Positions 6,875 to 11,658 of a stretch of 11,658 bases of DNA are shown here, piece after piece (the stretch's first letter is position 1; each line of letters begins with the position of its first letter). The DNA comes from Spirochaetales bacterium. Its GTDB lineage: Bacteria; Spirochaetota; Spirochaetia; JAGLYY01. The translations under genes were made by a program, and so were the position numbers. The stretch lies in assembly GCA_023131935.1 (NCBI GenBank), contig JAGLYY010000170.1, positions 1 to 11,658 of the forward strand, given 5' to 3'. Under the pieces are notes generated by a model. The model was not told the origin of the DNA and ran no database searches. It was given only the letters and a program-made list of their open reading frames with translations.

Positions 6875-7019
6875 AATTGGCCGGATAGGAGAGGATCTTG
6901 CGGTTGATTACCTTGGAGGTATCCAGCAGGTTCGTGCAAGGTTTGATGTGATTTTTATAGATGGCCGGGGTAAGATCAGGCATTTTATTAACGCATTTAC
7001 GGAGAGCGGTGTATCATGA
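6867..7019 (+). pseudogene. UPF0102 (YraN) family remnant with internal deletion
   Basis: A 50-codon frame from GTG 6867 to TGA 7017 encodes the two ends of a YraN/UPF0102 protein joined together. Residues 2-16 (NRIGRIGEDLAVDYL) match the family N-terminus, GxxGExxAxxYL. Residues 22-44 (VRARFDVIFIDG, then KIRHFINAF) match the family C-terminus RFDVV...IxHIxNAF. Intact members have about 115-125 residues. The missing centre, roughly 65-75 residues, holds the nuclease-like GEIDLI...FVEVK motif, so this copy cannot have that activity. The join is around residues 16-22 and is in frame. The GTG overlaps the HD-GYP stop by eight bases, and the TGA overlaps the next ATG. The family is usually found near rplS/rnhB, matching this place. 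It could be an eroded gene or an assembly collapse. Confidence 0.75.
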
Positions 7020-7159
7020 TCAGAATTGCTAAGAAAACTGATCCTAAAAAGCTTGCTGAGCTTAAGAAAAAAATTAATGATGAATCCTATATTAATCTGG
7101 CAATAAACCGTATTGCCCAAACCCTCACTAAAGAGATCATCCATATGAAAGAGGAATAG
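7016..7159 (+). CDS. Small basic helical protein, 47 residues
   Basis: ATG 7016 to TAG 7157 encodes 47 residues, M-IRIAKKTDPKKLAELKKKI followed by a helical segment ending TKEIIHMKEE. It is rich in Lys and Ile, predicted to be almost all helix, and has no signal or membrane segment. Support for it being real: its ATG overlaps the upstream TGA as ATGA, its stop is two bases before the next start, and the GAGGA at its 3' end serves that next gene, as in a coupled operon. I do not recognise a family. It might be a small structural or regulatory protein. Confidence 0.6.
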   Translation: MIRIAKKTDPKKLAELKKKINDESYINLAINRIAQTLTKEIIHMKEE

Positions 7160-7161
7160 AA

Positions 7162-7539
7162 ATGACTGGAAAAGAGAAACGCAGCTCCTCTGTACGACGA
7201 GATGGGAGAAGGCATATTACAAGATTTAATAAAAATAAGCAGCATGATTTTCCCATATGCCCTATTTGCGGAAAATCTGTTCGCGATATTCTGACAGCAA
7301 TAGCCCTTGATAGTACAAAAGAGCCTGCGCATTTCGATTGTATTGTACGAAAAATCGCGGAACATGAGGAATTACAGCAGCGGGAAAAGATTGTATACCT
7401 GGGGAAAGGGTCCTTTGGAATAATACAATATAAAAAAGGGAAAAGCGGGTTTGTCGTACGAAAGAGGATCCAGTATGAAGAGAATGAGAAAGACCCTGAT
7501 TGGCGAAAAAAAATCAGTGAGGAACTGAAAAACAGATAA
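7162..7539 (+). CDS. Small conserved-looking Cys/His protein, possible zinc binder
   Basis: The 125-residue protein starts at ATG 7162, with GAGGA (7151-7155) six bases upstream. A basic N-terminus (residues 1-27) is followed by C33-P-I-C36-G-K and then H57-F-D-C60, a CxxC...HxxC set that could bind one zinc. The C-terminal half has VYLGKGSFGIIQY (78-90), which looks like two beta-strands, then a very charged tail (EENEKDPDWRKKISEELKNR). The GKGSFG resembles a kinase glycine loop, but the protein is far too short for a kinase. No family is recognised with certainty; similar spirochaetal hypotheticals may exist. It is two bases before padR and probably cotranscribed with it. A nucleic-acid-binding role is possible but unsupported. 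Confidence 0.75.
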   Translation: MTGKEKRSSSVRRDGRRHITRFNKNKQHDFPICPICGKSVRDILTAIALDSTKEPAHFDCIVRKIAEHEELQQREKIVYLGKGSFGIIQYKKGKSGFVVRKRIQYEENEKDPDWRKKISEELKNR

Positions 7540-7541
7540 GT

Positions 7542-8087
7542 ATGTCCTTAAAATACGCAATACTTGGCCTATTATCAGAGGAAAGACGGTATGGATACGA
7601 AATAAAACAACTTTTCGATCATAGATTTGGTGAAGTCTGGAGTATTTCCTACGGACAACTCTATCCTACCTTAAAAAAATTGCTTGAATATGAATATATA
7701 GAAAAAAAAGTTGAGCAAGGAGAAAAAGCGGCTGAAAGAAACGTATATTCAATTACCAAAAAGGGGGCGCGGTTTTTCAGTGAGTGGCTTCACAATGATA
7801 CCAGACCACCACGTATATCGGTTAAGGATGATTTTACCCTGTCGACTCTCTTCTTTGAGAAGCTAAATACCCATGAAATCGAAGAGAAATTAAGGAAACA
7901 ACTGGAAATTCTTTCTCGTGAGCAAGTTGCTCTTTTGAAAAAGATTGAAGCGGCAAGTAAAAAAACCTTTTTTCAGCAAGTTGTTCTTAAAAAGATCCTT
8001 TTTCACATCAAAGCGGAAATTCTATGGGTAGAGGAGCTGTTAAATACAATAAAAAACGAAAAGGGAGCTCATAGCTTTAAAAACTAA
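7542..8087 (+). CDS. PadR-family transcriptional regulator
   Basis: The 181-residue protein has the PadR winged-helix domain at residues 1-85: MSLKYAILGLLSEERRYGYEI, the recognition-helix segment SISYGQLYPTLKKLLEYEYIE (34-54), and the wing RNVYSITKKGARFF (66-79). The rest is helical (residues 95-181) and fits the C-terminal dimerisation region of longer PadR/Vir_act_alpha_C members. Such proteins repress nearby efflux, stress or virulence genes, often in response to a small ligand. No transporter or enzyme gene lies next to it here, so its target is unknown. It starts two bases after the upstream stop, without a good Shine-Dalgarno, suggesting translational coupling. The codons are more A-rich than in the ribosomal cluster, which could mean later arrival. 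It is the last gene of the + strand run and converges with the HEAT-repeat gene. Confidence 0.9.
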   Translation: MSLKYAILGLLSEERRYGYEIKQLFDHRFGEVWSISYGQLYPTLKKLLEYEYIEKKVEQGEKAAERNVYSITKKGARFFSEWLHNDTRPPRISVKDDFTLSTLFFEKLNTHEIEEKLRKQLEILSREQVALLKKIEAASKKTFFQQVVLKKILFHIKAEILWVEELLNTIKNEKGAHSFKN

Positions 8088-8096
8088 AACTCCCTT
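8061..8096 (-). terminator. Hairpin terminator for the HEAT/lipoprotein operon
   Basis: AAGGGAG (8061-8067) pairs with CTCCCTT (8090-8096) around a 22-base loop. Read on the - strand, the stem is followed directly by TTTTCGTTTTTTATT, a good T-run, so it should end transcription of the HEAT-repeat gene that stops at 8132. On the + strand only a weak T-rich stretch follows (GTTAGTATTT), so it would be a poorer terminator for padR, whose 3' end lies inside the stem-loop. The long loop lowers confidence. Confidence 0.5.
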
Positions 8097-8131
8097 GTTA
8101 GTATTTCAATATCTTCAAGGCTTATAAACTG

Positions 8132-8836
8132 TTATTCGTTTAATTTCCTCAACGCGATAAGCAATTCATTTGCTTTCTGCCGAACAGGGCGAATGTAATT
8201 GCCTTGTGCGATACGAATAATGGCGCTGAAAACACTTGTGTCAGAAAGACTCCCGGTTTTTTTCGCAAGTTTTTCGAAGGCTAGAAGAGCGGCAAAGGCA
8301 AAATTGTCATCCGGGCGAACCGTATCCTGGGCAATAACAGCCGCAGAAATTGCCTGGGATGTGCTGTTATTTTCATTGGTACCGATCTCCCCCAGCGCGT
8401 AAACAGCCTCGGATAGTACCATTGTTTCGTCTTCATCAGCGAGAACACGGATAAGCGATGAAACAGAGCGCTCGCCCCCTAAACGGCCAAGAAGTTCGCA
8501 GGATTTACGACGGACCTCAGGAAAATAGTTAATTAGACGACGGTTTTCCAATACAGCGGTACCAATCCCTTCGGTAGAAAGATAATCGAGTATATAATGA
8601 GCTTCCGGGTCGCCGGATGATATTTTACCCTCATCTATCATCTCCTGGATCCCCTGCAGCGCGAGAAGCTTAATGTCACGGTCAACAGTGATAGCCTGTT
8701 CCCGGAGAACACGAATTTCTGCGTTTTTAAGGAATAACTCTTCAACCGTAGCCTCACCTTTCGCCCCCTCCTGGGCAAAAAGTACCATGGGAAGAAGAAA
8801 AAGGAACAACAATAAAACATTTTTTTGCCTGCTCAT
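8132..8836 (-). CDS. Secreted HEAT-repeat protein
   Basis: The 234-residue protein starts at ATG 8836 with GAGGGTGG just upstream. It has a clear signal peptide: SRQKN, then a hydrophobic stretch (residues 7-20) and a likely cleavage after A21 (LFA|QE), so it should be periplasmic. From residue 50 the protein is all helical with HEAT-type repeats, clearest at 107-152 (EVRRKSCELLGRLGGERSVSSLIRVL, then SEAVYALGEIG), with weaker units at 53-69, 179-192 and 217-231. HEAT proteins act as scaffolds; no enzyme motif is present. It lies 37 bases downstream of the lipoprotein gene, so the two probably form an operon and may act together at the cell envelope. The specific function is unknown. Confidence 0.85.
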   Translation of the reverse strand: MSRQKNVLLLFLFLLPMVLFAQEGAKGEATVEELFLKNAEIRVLREQAITVDRDIKLLALQGIQEMIDEGKISSGDPEAHYILDYLSTEGIGTAVLENRRLINYFPEVRRKSCELLGRLGGERSVSSLIRVLADEDETMVLSEAVYALGEIGTNENNSTSQAISAAVIAQDTVRPDDNFAFAALLAFEKLAKKTGSLSDTSVFSAIIRIAQGNYIRPVRQKANELLIALRKLNE

Positions 8837-8873
8837 ACACCCACCCTCGTAATTTTAAGAGTAACACAAAGAG

Positions 8874-9467
8874 CTACGGAAGTCCAATCAACCATTGGCC
8901 ATCTGTTTTTTCCAGGTAGTAAAGTACTGCCTTCTTATCCATAATATACATATACGCCTTCAAATGAGATTGGTCTATGAATGCTATCTCATCAAGACGC
9001 ACATTTGCGCGACTGGGCACAACAACATAGGAAAAATAGTCGTGTAACGTTTTTAAATGGATATTATATTTCTTTAGAAGAGGCTCCTCAGACATTTCGT
9101 CCAGAACATCTTTCCGGCTATAATAGTCAAGATAATAAAGAGTACAGAGATACATCCACTTTTCAAAGTCCTGGGTTGTTATAATCCGATTCATTTCCTC
9201 TATAAGCTTCTCAATGTCAGTAAAAGTTTCTTCATACACCGCCTCAGTCACAGTATACTCTTTTTGAGAATCTGTCCCTGCCTCCGATGTATCTTCAGAG
9301 GGCAGTTCAATGCTCACATCCGCTTCAAGATGACCTGATTCTTCTTCAATTATGATCTCTCTGGAAGGCTCGGACACACAGGATGCGAAAATAAGCGTAA
9401 TAGCCGCGCCGATCAGGGTTGCCATCAATAAAAGGCGCTGTTGAGTCAAAAATTCCATACCAACCAT
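8874..9467 (-). CDS. Lipoprotein of unknown function
   Basis: From ATG 9467 the product is 197 residues. Residues 1-30 are a lipoprotein signal: R11, a hydrophobic core LLLMATLIGAAITLIF and the lipobox FASC (27-30), with C30 as the lipidated residue. An acidic linker (about 36-85) leads to a folded C-terminal domain (86-197) with helices (FTDIEKLIEEMNRII, FEKWMYLCTLYYLDYY) and beta-strands ending in AYMYIMDKKAVLYYLEKTDGQWLIGLP, a layout like NTF2-like/DUF4440-type folds; that is a guess. The start is uncertain. ATG 9458 is an alternative, and a TTG at 9542 would put 25 odd residues before the signal. Neither ATG has a good Shine-Dalgarno, and the predicted promoter would place the transcript start beside 9467. 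It is followed by the HEAT-repeat gene. Confidence 0.82.
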   Translation of the reverse strand: MVGMEFLTQQRLLLMATLIGAAITLIFASCVSEPSREIIIEEESGHLEADVSIELPSEDTSEAGTDSQKEYTVTEAVYEETFTDIEKLIEEMNRIITTQDFEKWMYLCTLYYLDYYSRKDVLDEMSEEPLLKKYNIHLKTLHDYFSYVVVPSRANVRLDEIAFIDQSHLKAYMYIMDKKAVLYYLEKTDGQWLIGLP

Positions 9468-9474
9468 CACTATA

Positions 9475-9502
9475 AGTGTACATAAAATGGCCTCCTTGTC
9501 AA
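9475..9502 (-). promoter_or_regulatory. Possible promoter for the lipoprotein gene
   Basis: On the - strand TTGACA (9502-9497), a 16-base spacer, and TACACT (9480-9475) form a candidate sigma70 promoter with a perfect -35 and a 4/6 -10. Transcription would start near 9468, directly before ATG 9467, giving a leaderless message. A strong Shine-Dalgarno-like AAGGAGG lies inside the spacer, which is a competing reading. Confidence 0.4.
9491..9497 (-). promoter_or_regulatory. Shine-Dalgarno-like AAGGAGG without an in-frame gene start
   Basis: Read on the - strand, AAGGAGG is followed after seven bases by an ATG at 9483, an ideal ribosome site. That ATG opens a 45-codon frame (9483-9346) that is out of frame with the lipoprotein gene and overlaps its first 40 codons. 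It may be a leader ORF or a chance match; translation from here is not established. Confidence 0.35.
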
Positions 9503-9599
9503 AAGTAAAATTTATCCCAATAAATCTTTTTTTCACGATCAATAAAAAAGATTATCCGAAACAGGGGAAAAATATCGGGTATAGACCGAAAATGATTAC

Positions 9600-9629
9600 T
9601 TGACTTTTTTCCTCTCTTGTATTTAGAAT
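9600..9629 (+). promoter_or_regulatory. sigma70-type promoter for coaD
   Basis: TTGACT (9600-9605), an 18-base spacer and TAGAAT (9624-9629) give 10 of 12 consensus bases. The expected transcription start is about 9635-9637, on top of the coaD ATG at 9637, so the transcript would have no real 5' leader. The rest of the divergent region (9503-9599) is AT-rich, with no other feature I can support. Confidence 0.65.
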
Positions 9630-9636
9630 ATTTTCA

Positions 9637-10119
9637 ATGATAAGGGCATTGATTCCGGGATCATTTGATCCCCCTTCGAATGGTCATTTGAACCTCATTG
9701 AAAGAGCTTCGACGCTCTTTGACGAGATTCATGTGGTTATTGCTGTAAACCGGGATAAGACCTGTTTCTTTGAAACCGAAGAACGATATCGATTGATGAC
9801 CGAACTCCTCACGGAATACGATAATGTCAGTGTTCACCTTTGGGAAAAGCTGATCGTTGACTATGCCGAAAAAGTAGGTGCCCAGGTTATCATCCGTGGA
9901 GTCAGAGCTCTTGCGGATTTCAGTTATGAGTTCGAGCTTGCTATGACCAATAAGGGGCTGCTGCCGGGCATTGAGATTTTATTTATGCCTACCGATCCAA
10001 AGTACTTTGTACTCAGGTCTTCGGTTATCAAGGAAATAGCAGTTCTGGGAGGAGATGTCAGCAATATGGTGCCGAAGATTGTGGCTCTGGCTCTCAATCG
10101 TAAGCTTGAAGGTGCTTGA
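9637..10119 (+). CDS. coaD: Phosphopantetheine adenylyltransferase CoaD
   Basis: CoaD joins 4'-phosphopantetheine and ATP to make dephospho-CoA, the penultimate step of coenzyme A synthesis. The 160-residue length is normal. The nucleotidyltransferase motif is PGSFDPPSNGH (7-17, with H17 the catalytic His). IIRGVRALADFSYEFELAMTN (85-105) is highly typical. FVLRSSVIKEIAVLGGDVSNMVP (124-146) takes the place of the SSSxVRE motif. ATG 9637 is the only sensible start, because the family begins directly with this strand (MIRALIPGSF). There is no Shine-Dalgarno upstream, and the promoter's predicted start lies at the ATG. CoA supplies the prosthetic group for the ACP encoded downstream. The gene ends inside the -35 box of the rpmF promoter. 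Confidence 0.97.
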   Translation: MIRALIPGSFDPPSNGHLNLIERASTLFDEIHVVIAVNRDKTCFFETEERYRLMTELLTEYDNVSVHLWEKLIVDYAEKVGAQVIIRGVRALADFSYEFELAMTNKGLLPGIEILFMPTDPKYFVLRSSVIKEIAVLGGDVSNMVPKIVALALNRKLEGA

Positions 10120-10144
10120 CAAGACTTCATGGATAGGCTATTTT
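10116..10144 (+). promoter_or_regulatory. sigma70-type promoter for rpmF-acpP-rnc
   Basis: TTGACA (10116-10121), a 17-base spacer and TATTTT (10139-10144) lie just after coaD, with the coaD TGA stop (10117-10119) inside the -35 hexamer. A transcript start near 10151 gives a leader of about 41 bases before rpmF. The -10 matches four of six consensus bases. Confidence 0.65.
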
Positions 10145-10191
10145 CATCTACCTATTGGAATTAGGACAATTAGTTAGACAAGAGGTGAACC

Positions 10192-10377
10192 GTGGCGGTA
10201 CCAAAGTATAAGACATCCAAAGCACGAACTCGACGCAGGAAATCTATCAATATGAAGCTAACAGCTCCGAATCTTGTTGAATGCAGTAATTGCGGGAACA
10301 TGATTCTTCCCCACCGGGTATGCCAAAAATGTGGACATTACAAAGGGAAACTGGTATTGGAAACCGAGGATATCTAA
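10192..10377 (+). CDS. rpmF: 50S ribosomal protein L32, zinc-ribbon form
   Basis: L32 is a small structural protein of the 50S subunit. The 61-residue product starts with MAVPKYKTSKARTRRRKS, the family N-terminus. It has four cysteines (C31, C34, C44 and C47 in CSNCGN and CQKCGHYKGK), so it is the zinc-containing type. The start is GTG 10192, preceded by GAGGTG at 10182-10187; the residue after the start (A2) is as in other L32 proteins. Linkage of rpmF to fatty-acid genes (here acpP) is common in bacteria and may couple ribosome and membrane synthesis. The 97 bases up to acpP hold no gene or clear terminator. Confidence 0.97.
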   Translation: MAVPKYKTSKARTRRRKSINMKLTAPNLVECSNCGNMILPHRVCQKCGHYKGKLVLETEDI

Positions 10378-10474
10378 GATATGAATAATTCGCTACCGGT
10401 TTGGTGGTGAGATGTGTTAGAATCCTCTTAATAGGGCAGTTAGCCTTAAAATAATGCCAAAAGGAGTATCGAAG

Positions 10475-10711
10475 ATGGACGAACTTTTCGATAAACTCAA
10501 GAAGCTTGTCGCAGAGAAGCTTGAAGTAGAAGAAGACAAAATCACCATGGAATCCTCATTCCGACAGGATCTTGGGGCTGACAGCCTTGATACCTATGAG
10601 CTCGTATACGCTATCGAAGAAGAGATGGGAATCAGCATCCCCGATGAGAAAGCGAATGAATTCGAGACCGTTGGTGATGCTTTTAGTTTCATCAAGTCTC
10701 AGGTTAAGTAA
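10475..10711 (+). CDS. acpP: Acyl carrier protein
   Basis: ACP carries growing fatty acyl chains on a 4'-phosphopantetheine arm attached by AcpS to a serine. The protein is 78 residues with the ATG at 10475, exactly the usual length. The attachment motif is LGADSLD (33-39), with S37 modified. It is strongly acidic, four-helical, and ends IKSQVK. I prefer ATG 10475 to the in-frame ATG 10454, because AAAAGGAG (10459-10466) sits eight bases before 10475 and the shorter form matches the family. It lies between rpmF and rnc, a frequent arrangement. The rnc frame follows in the same frame after the TAA stop, with no further stop in between. Confidence 0.97.
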   Translation: MDELFDKLKKLVAEKLEVEEDKITMESSFRQDLGADSLDTYELVYAIEEEMGISIPDEKANEFETVGDAFSFIKSQVK

Positions 10712-10744
10712 GCGATCATTAATCAGGTTAAGGTCAAATACGAT

Positions 10745-11506
10745 TTGGGATTATTACCAAAACTGCAAGATCTTAAAACCCCTCCGGTATCCCTGGAGCG
10801 GCGAAAAGAACTTAAACTGTTTGAAAAACATGCGGGAATCAGGTTCAGGAAATTAGATCTCCTGAACCTGGCTTTTTCTCATCGCTCATTCGCGAATGAA
10901 AATTCAGCACAGATTGATAACAATGAAAAGCTTGAATTCCTTGGTGACAGTGTCCTTGGACTCGTAGCCGCGGATTATCTTTTTAGAATATTGCCTGACG
11001 GGCTTGAAGGTGATCTTGCCAGGATAAAGAGTTTTGTTGTCAGCGAAGACAGCCTTGCGGGAATTGCCAAGAATATCCGGGTAGATAATTTTATCCTTAT
11101 CGGAAAAGGGGAAGAATATTCTGGCGGACGGTCAAAGAAAGCTATCCTCGCTGACTGTTTAGAAGGGATAATTGGCGCCTATTATGTGGATTCAGGATTC
11201 AAGGTTGTCCGTTCTTTCATCCTGCAGCTTCTGATACCGGAAATAAACAAGGTTCTCGAAGACAAGCATAAAAAAGACTATAAAACCCTGCTCCAGGAAT
11301 ATGTCCAGAAGCGGTTTAAAAGTTATCCCCGATACAATCTTATTAAAAAAACCGGACCGGACCATGACAGGACATTCTGGATGGAAGTACAAATTCAGAA
11401 AAAAGTATTTGGATCGGGGAAGGGCAAGAACAAAAAAGAGGCTGAACAAAATGCCGCCCAAATTGCATACGATCATCTCACCGGGAAGAAGGCTGTAGGT
11501 GGATAG
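10745..11506 (+). CDS. rnc: Ribonuclease III
   Basis: RNase III cuts double-stranded RNA, maturing rRNA precursors and some mRNAs; it works as a homodimer with Mg2+. The product is 253 residues from TTG 10745. The catalytic domain is about 24-165: NEKLEFLGDSVLG (60-72) carries E61, E64 and D68, and ADCLEGIIGAYYVD (136-149) supplies D137 and E140. The double-stranded-RNA-binding domain is about 178-248 (DYKTLLQEYVQ, then GSGKGKNKKEAEQNAAQIAYDHL). The first 23 residues extend beyond the core as in some treponemal enzymes. No ATG or GTG in this frame precedes the catalytic domain, so TTG is the most likely start; a weak AAGG lies 11 bases upstream. It is 33 bases after acpP and probably cotranscribed with it. 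Confidence 0.95.
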   Translation: MGLLPKLQDLKTPPVSLERRKELKLFEKHAGIRFRKLDLLNLAFSHRSFANENSAQIDNNEKLEFLGDSVLGLVAADYLFRILPDGLEGDLARIKSFVVSEDSLAGIAKNIRVDNFILIGKGEEYSGGRSKKAILADCLEGIIGAYYVDSGFKVVRSFILQLLIPEINKVLEDKHKKDYKTLLQEYVQKRFKSYPRYNLIKKTGPDHDRTFWMEVQIQKKVFGSGKGKNKKEAEQNAAQIAYDHLTGKKAVGG

Positions 11507-11538
11507 ACTGTAGACTATTAGGTAGGTGGGAAGTAGGT
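11495..11538 (+). repeat. Short direct repeats between rnc and the S23-like gene
   Basis: GTAGGTGG occurs at 11495-11502 and 11522-11529, and GTAGGT again at 11533-11538. TAGACTG and TAGACTA lie head to tail at 11504-11517. The first copy is in the rnc 3' end. This low-complexity spacer differs from the rest of the window and may be the scar or flank of an insertion. No terminator hairpin is seen after rnc. Confidence 0.6.
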
Positions 11539-11561
11539 TTGTAATACCGCGGGAGGGAATC

Positions 11562-11658
11562 GTGCGTGATCATAGGAAGCTCAGAGCGTTTGAATTGGCT
11601 TACGAAGTGGTGCTTCTGATCTATCGCGCAACCAGAAAATTCCTCACGGAAGAAGTAT
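11562..11658 (+). CDS. 23S rRNA intervening-sequence (S23/four-helix-bundle) protein, 3'-truncated
   Basis: Only the first 32 codons lie in the window. GTG 11562 follows GGGAGG (11551-11556) at good spacing. The residues (HRKLRAFELAYEVVLLIYRA, then TRKFLTEEV) match the first helix of the S23/IVP four-helix-bundle family (PF05635-type, 'FRxLxAxxLAxELxxxIYxxTxxFPxxE'). These proteins were first found inside 23S rRNA intervening sequences of Leptospira and related bacteria and also occur widely as free-standing genes. They may bind RNA or other macromolecules; the role is not settled. The usual P in the F-P-x-E end of helix one is L here. The repeat-rich spacer upstream suggests it may be an insertion. 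Confidence 0.75.
   Translation, partial: MRDHRKLRAFELAYEVVLLIYRATRKFLTEEV

Noticed and set aside
7240..7450. GKGSFG in the 125-residue protein as a kinase glycine loop
   Set aside because: There is no catalytic HRD or DFG motif and the protein is far too short for a kinase.
10370..10382. ATATCT-A-AGATAT palindrome at the rpmF stop
   Set aside because: It has a one-base loop, is AT-rich and has no following T-run, so neither a terminator nor a clear operator can be argued.
10415..10423. Extended -10-like TGTTAGAAT upstream of acpP
   Set aside because: No acceptable -35 lies at 16-18 bases and the rpmF promoter already covers acpP. It might be a weak internal promoter but is not supported.

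Overview
The window reads as a chromosomal segment of a spirochaete (Spirochaetales/Treponema-like), at moderate confidence. Support comes from the moderate-GC coding style, an Ffh whose G4 element is SKFDSD instead of the usual TKxDG, exported small lipoproteins and TPR/HEAT proteins, and the start of a 23S-rRNA intervening-sequence (S23/four-helix-bundle) protein gene. The gene order after rplS (FliK-like, FlhB-like, HD-GYP, UPF0102) also resembles, from memory, treponemal genomes. No tRNA, rRNA, CRISPR array, insertion sequence or prophage gene is visible.

Layout. Positions 1-861 hold the 3' part of a gene for a TPR-like, probably exported protein. A strong sigma70-type promoter whose -35 box contains that gene's stop codon then opens a tight + strand run: ffh, rpsP, khpA, rimM, trmD, rplS (922-4405), the classical SRP / ribosome-maturation / tRNA-modification cluster. 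The run continues without a clear terminator into a FliK-like protein (4431-5480), a stand-alone FlhB C-terminal-domain protein (5491-5754), an HD-GYP protein that has lost key site residues (5735-6874), and a short ORF that looks like a UPF0102/YraN gene with its catalytic middle deleted (6867-7019). Then come a 47-residue protein (7016-7159), a small Cys/His protein (7162-7539) and a PadR-type regulator (7542-8087). Start and stop codons overlap or nearly touch at many of these junctions, which suggests translational coupling.

Positions 8132-9467 are on the - strand: a lipoprotein gene followed by a secreted HEAT-repeat protein gene. They converge on padR across a hairpin that is followed by a T-run on the - strand. 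A 169-base divergent region (9468-9636) carries promoter-like sequences in both directions; in both cases the predicted transcript would have almost no 5' leader. From there the + strand carries coaD, then a second promoter overlapping a stop codon, then rpmF-acpP-rnc. The last 97 bases are the beginning of a four-helix-bundle (S23/IVP) gene, preceded by short direct repeats.

Most of the window is conserved housekeeping. The parts worth a second look are the eroded yraN, the naturally 'pre-cut' FlhB-like protein next to a FliK-like protein, the altered HD-GYP site, and the predicted leaderless starts in the divergent region. I see no wholly new multi-gene system.
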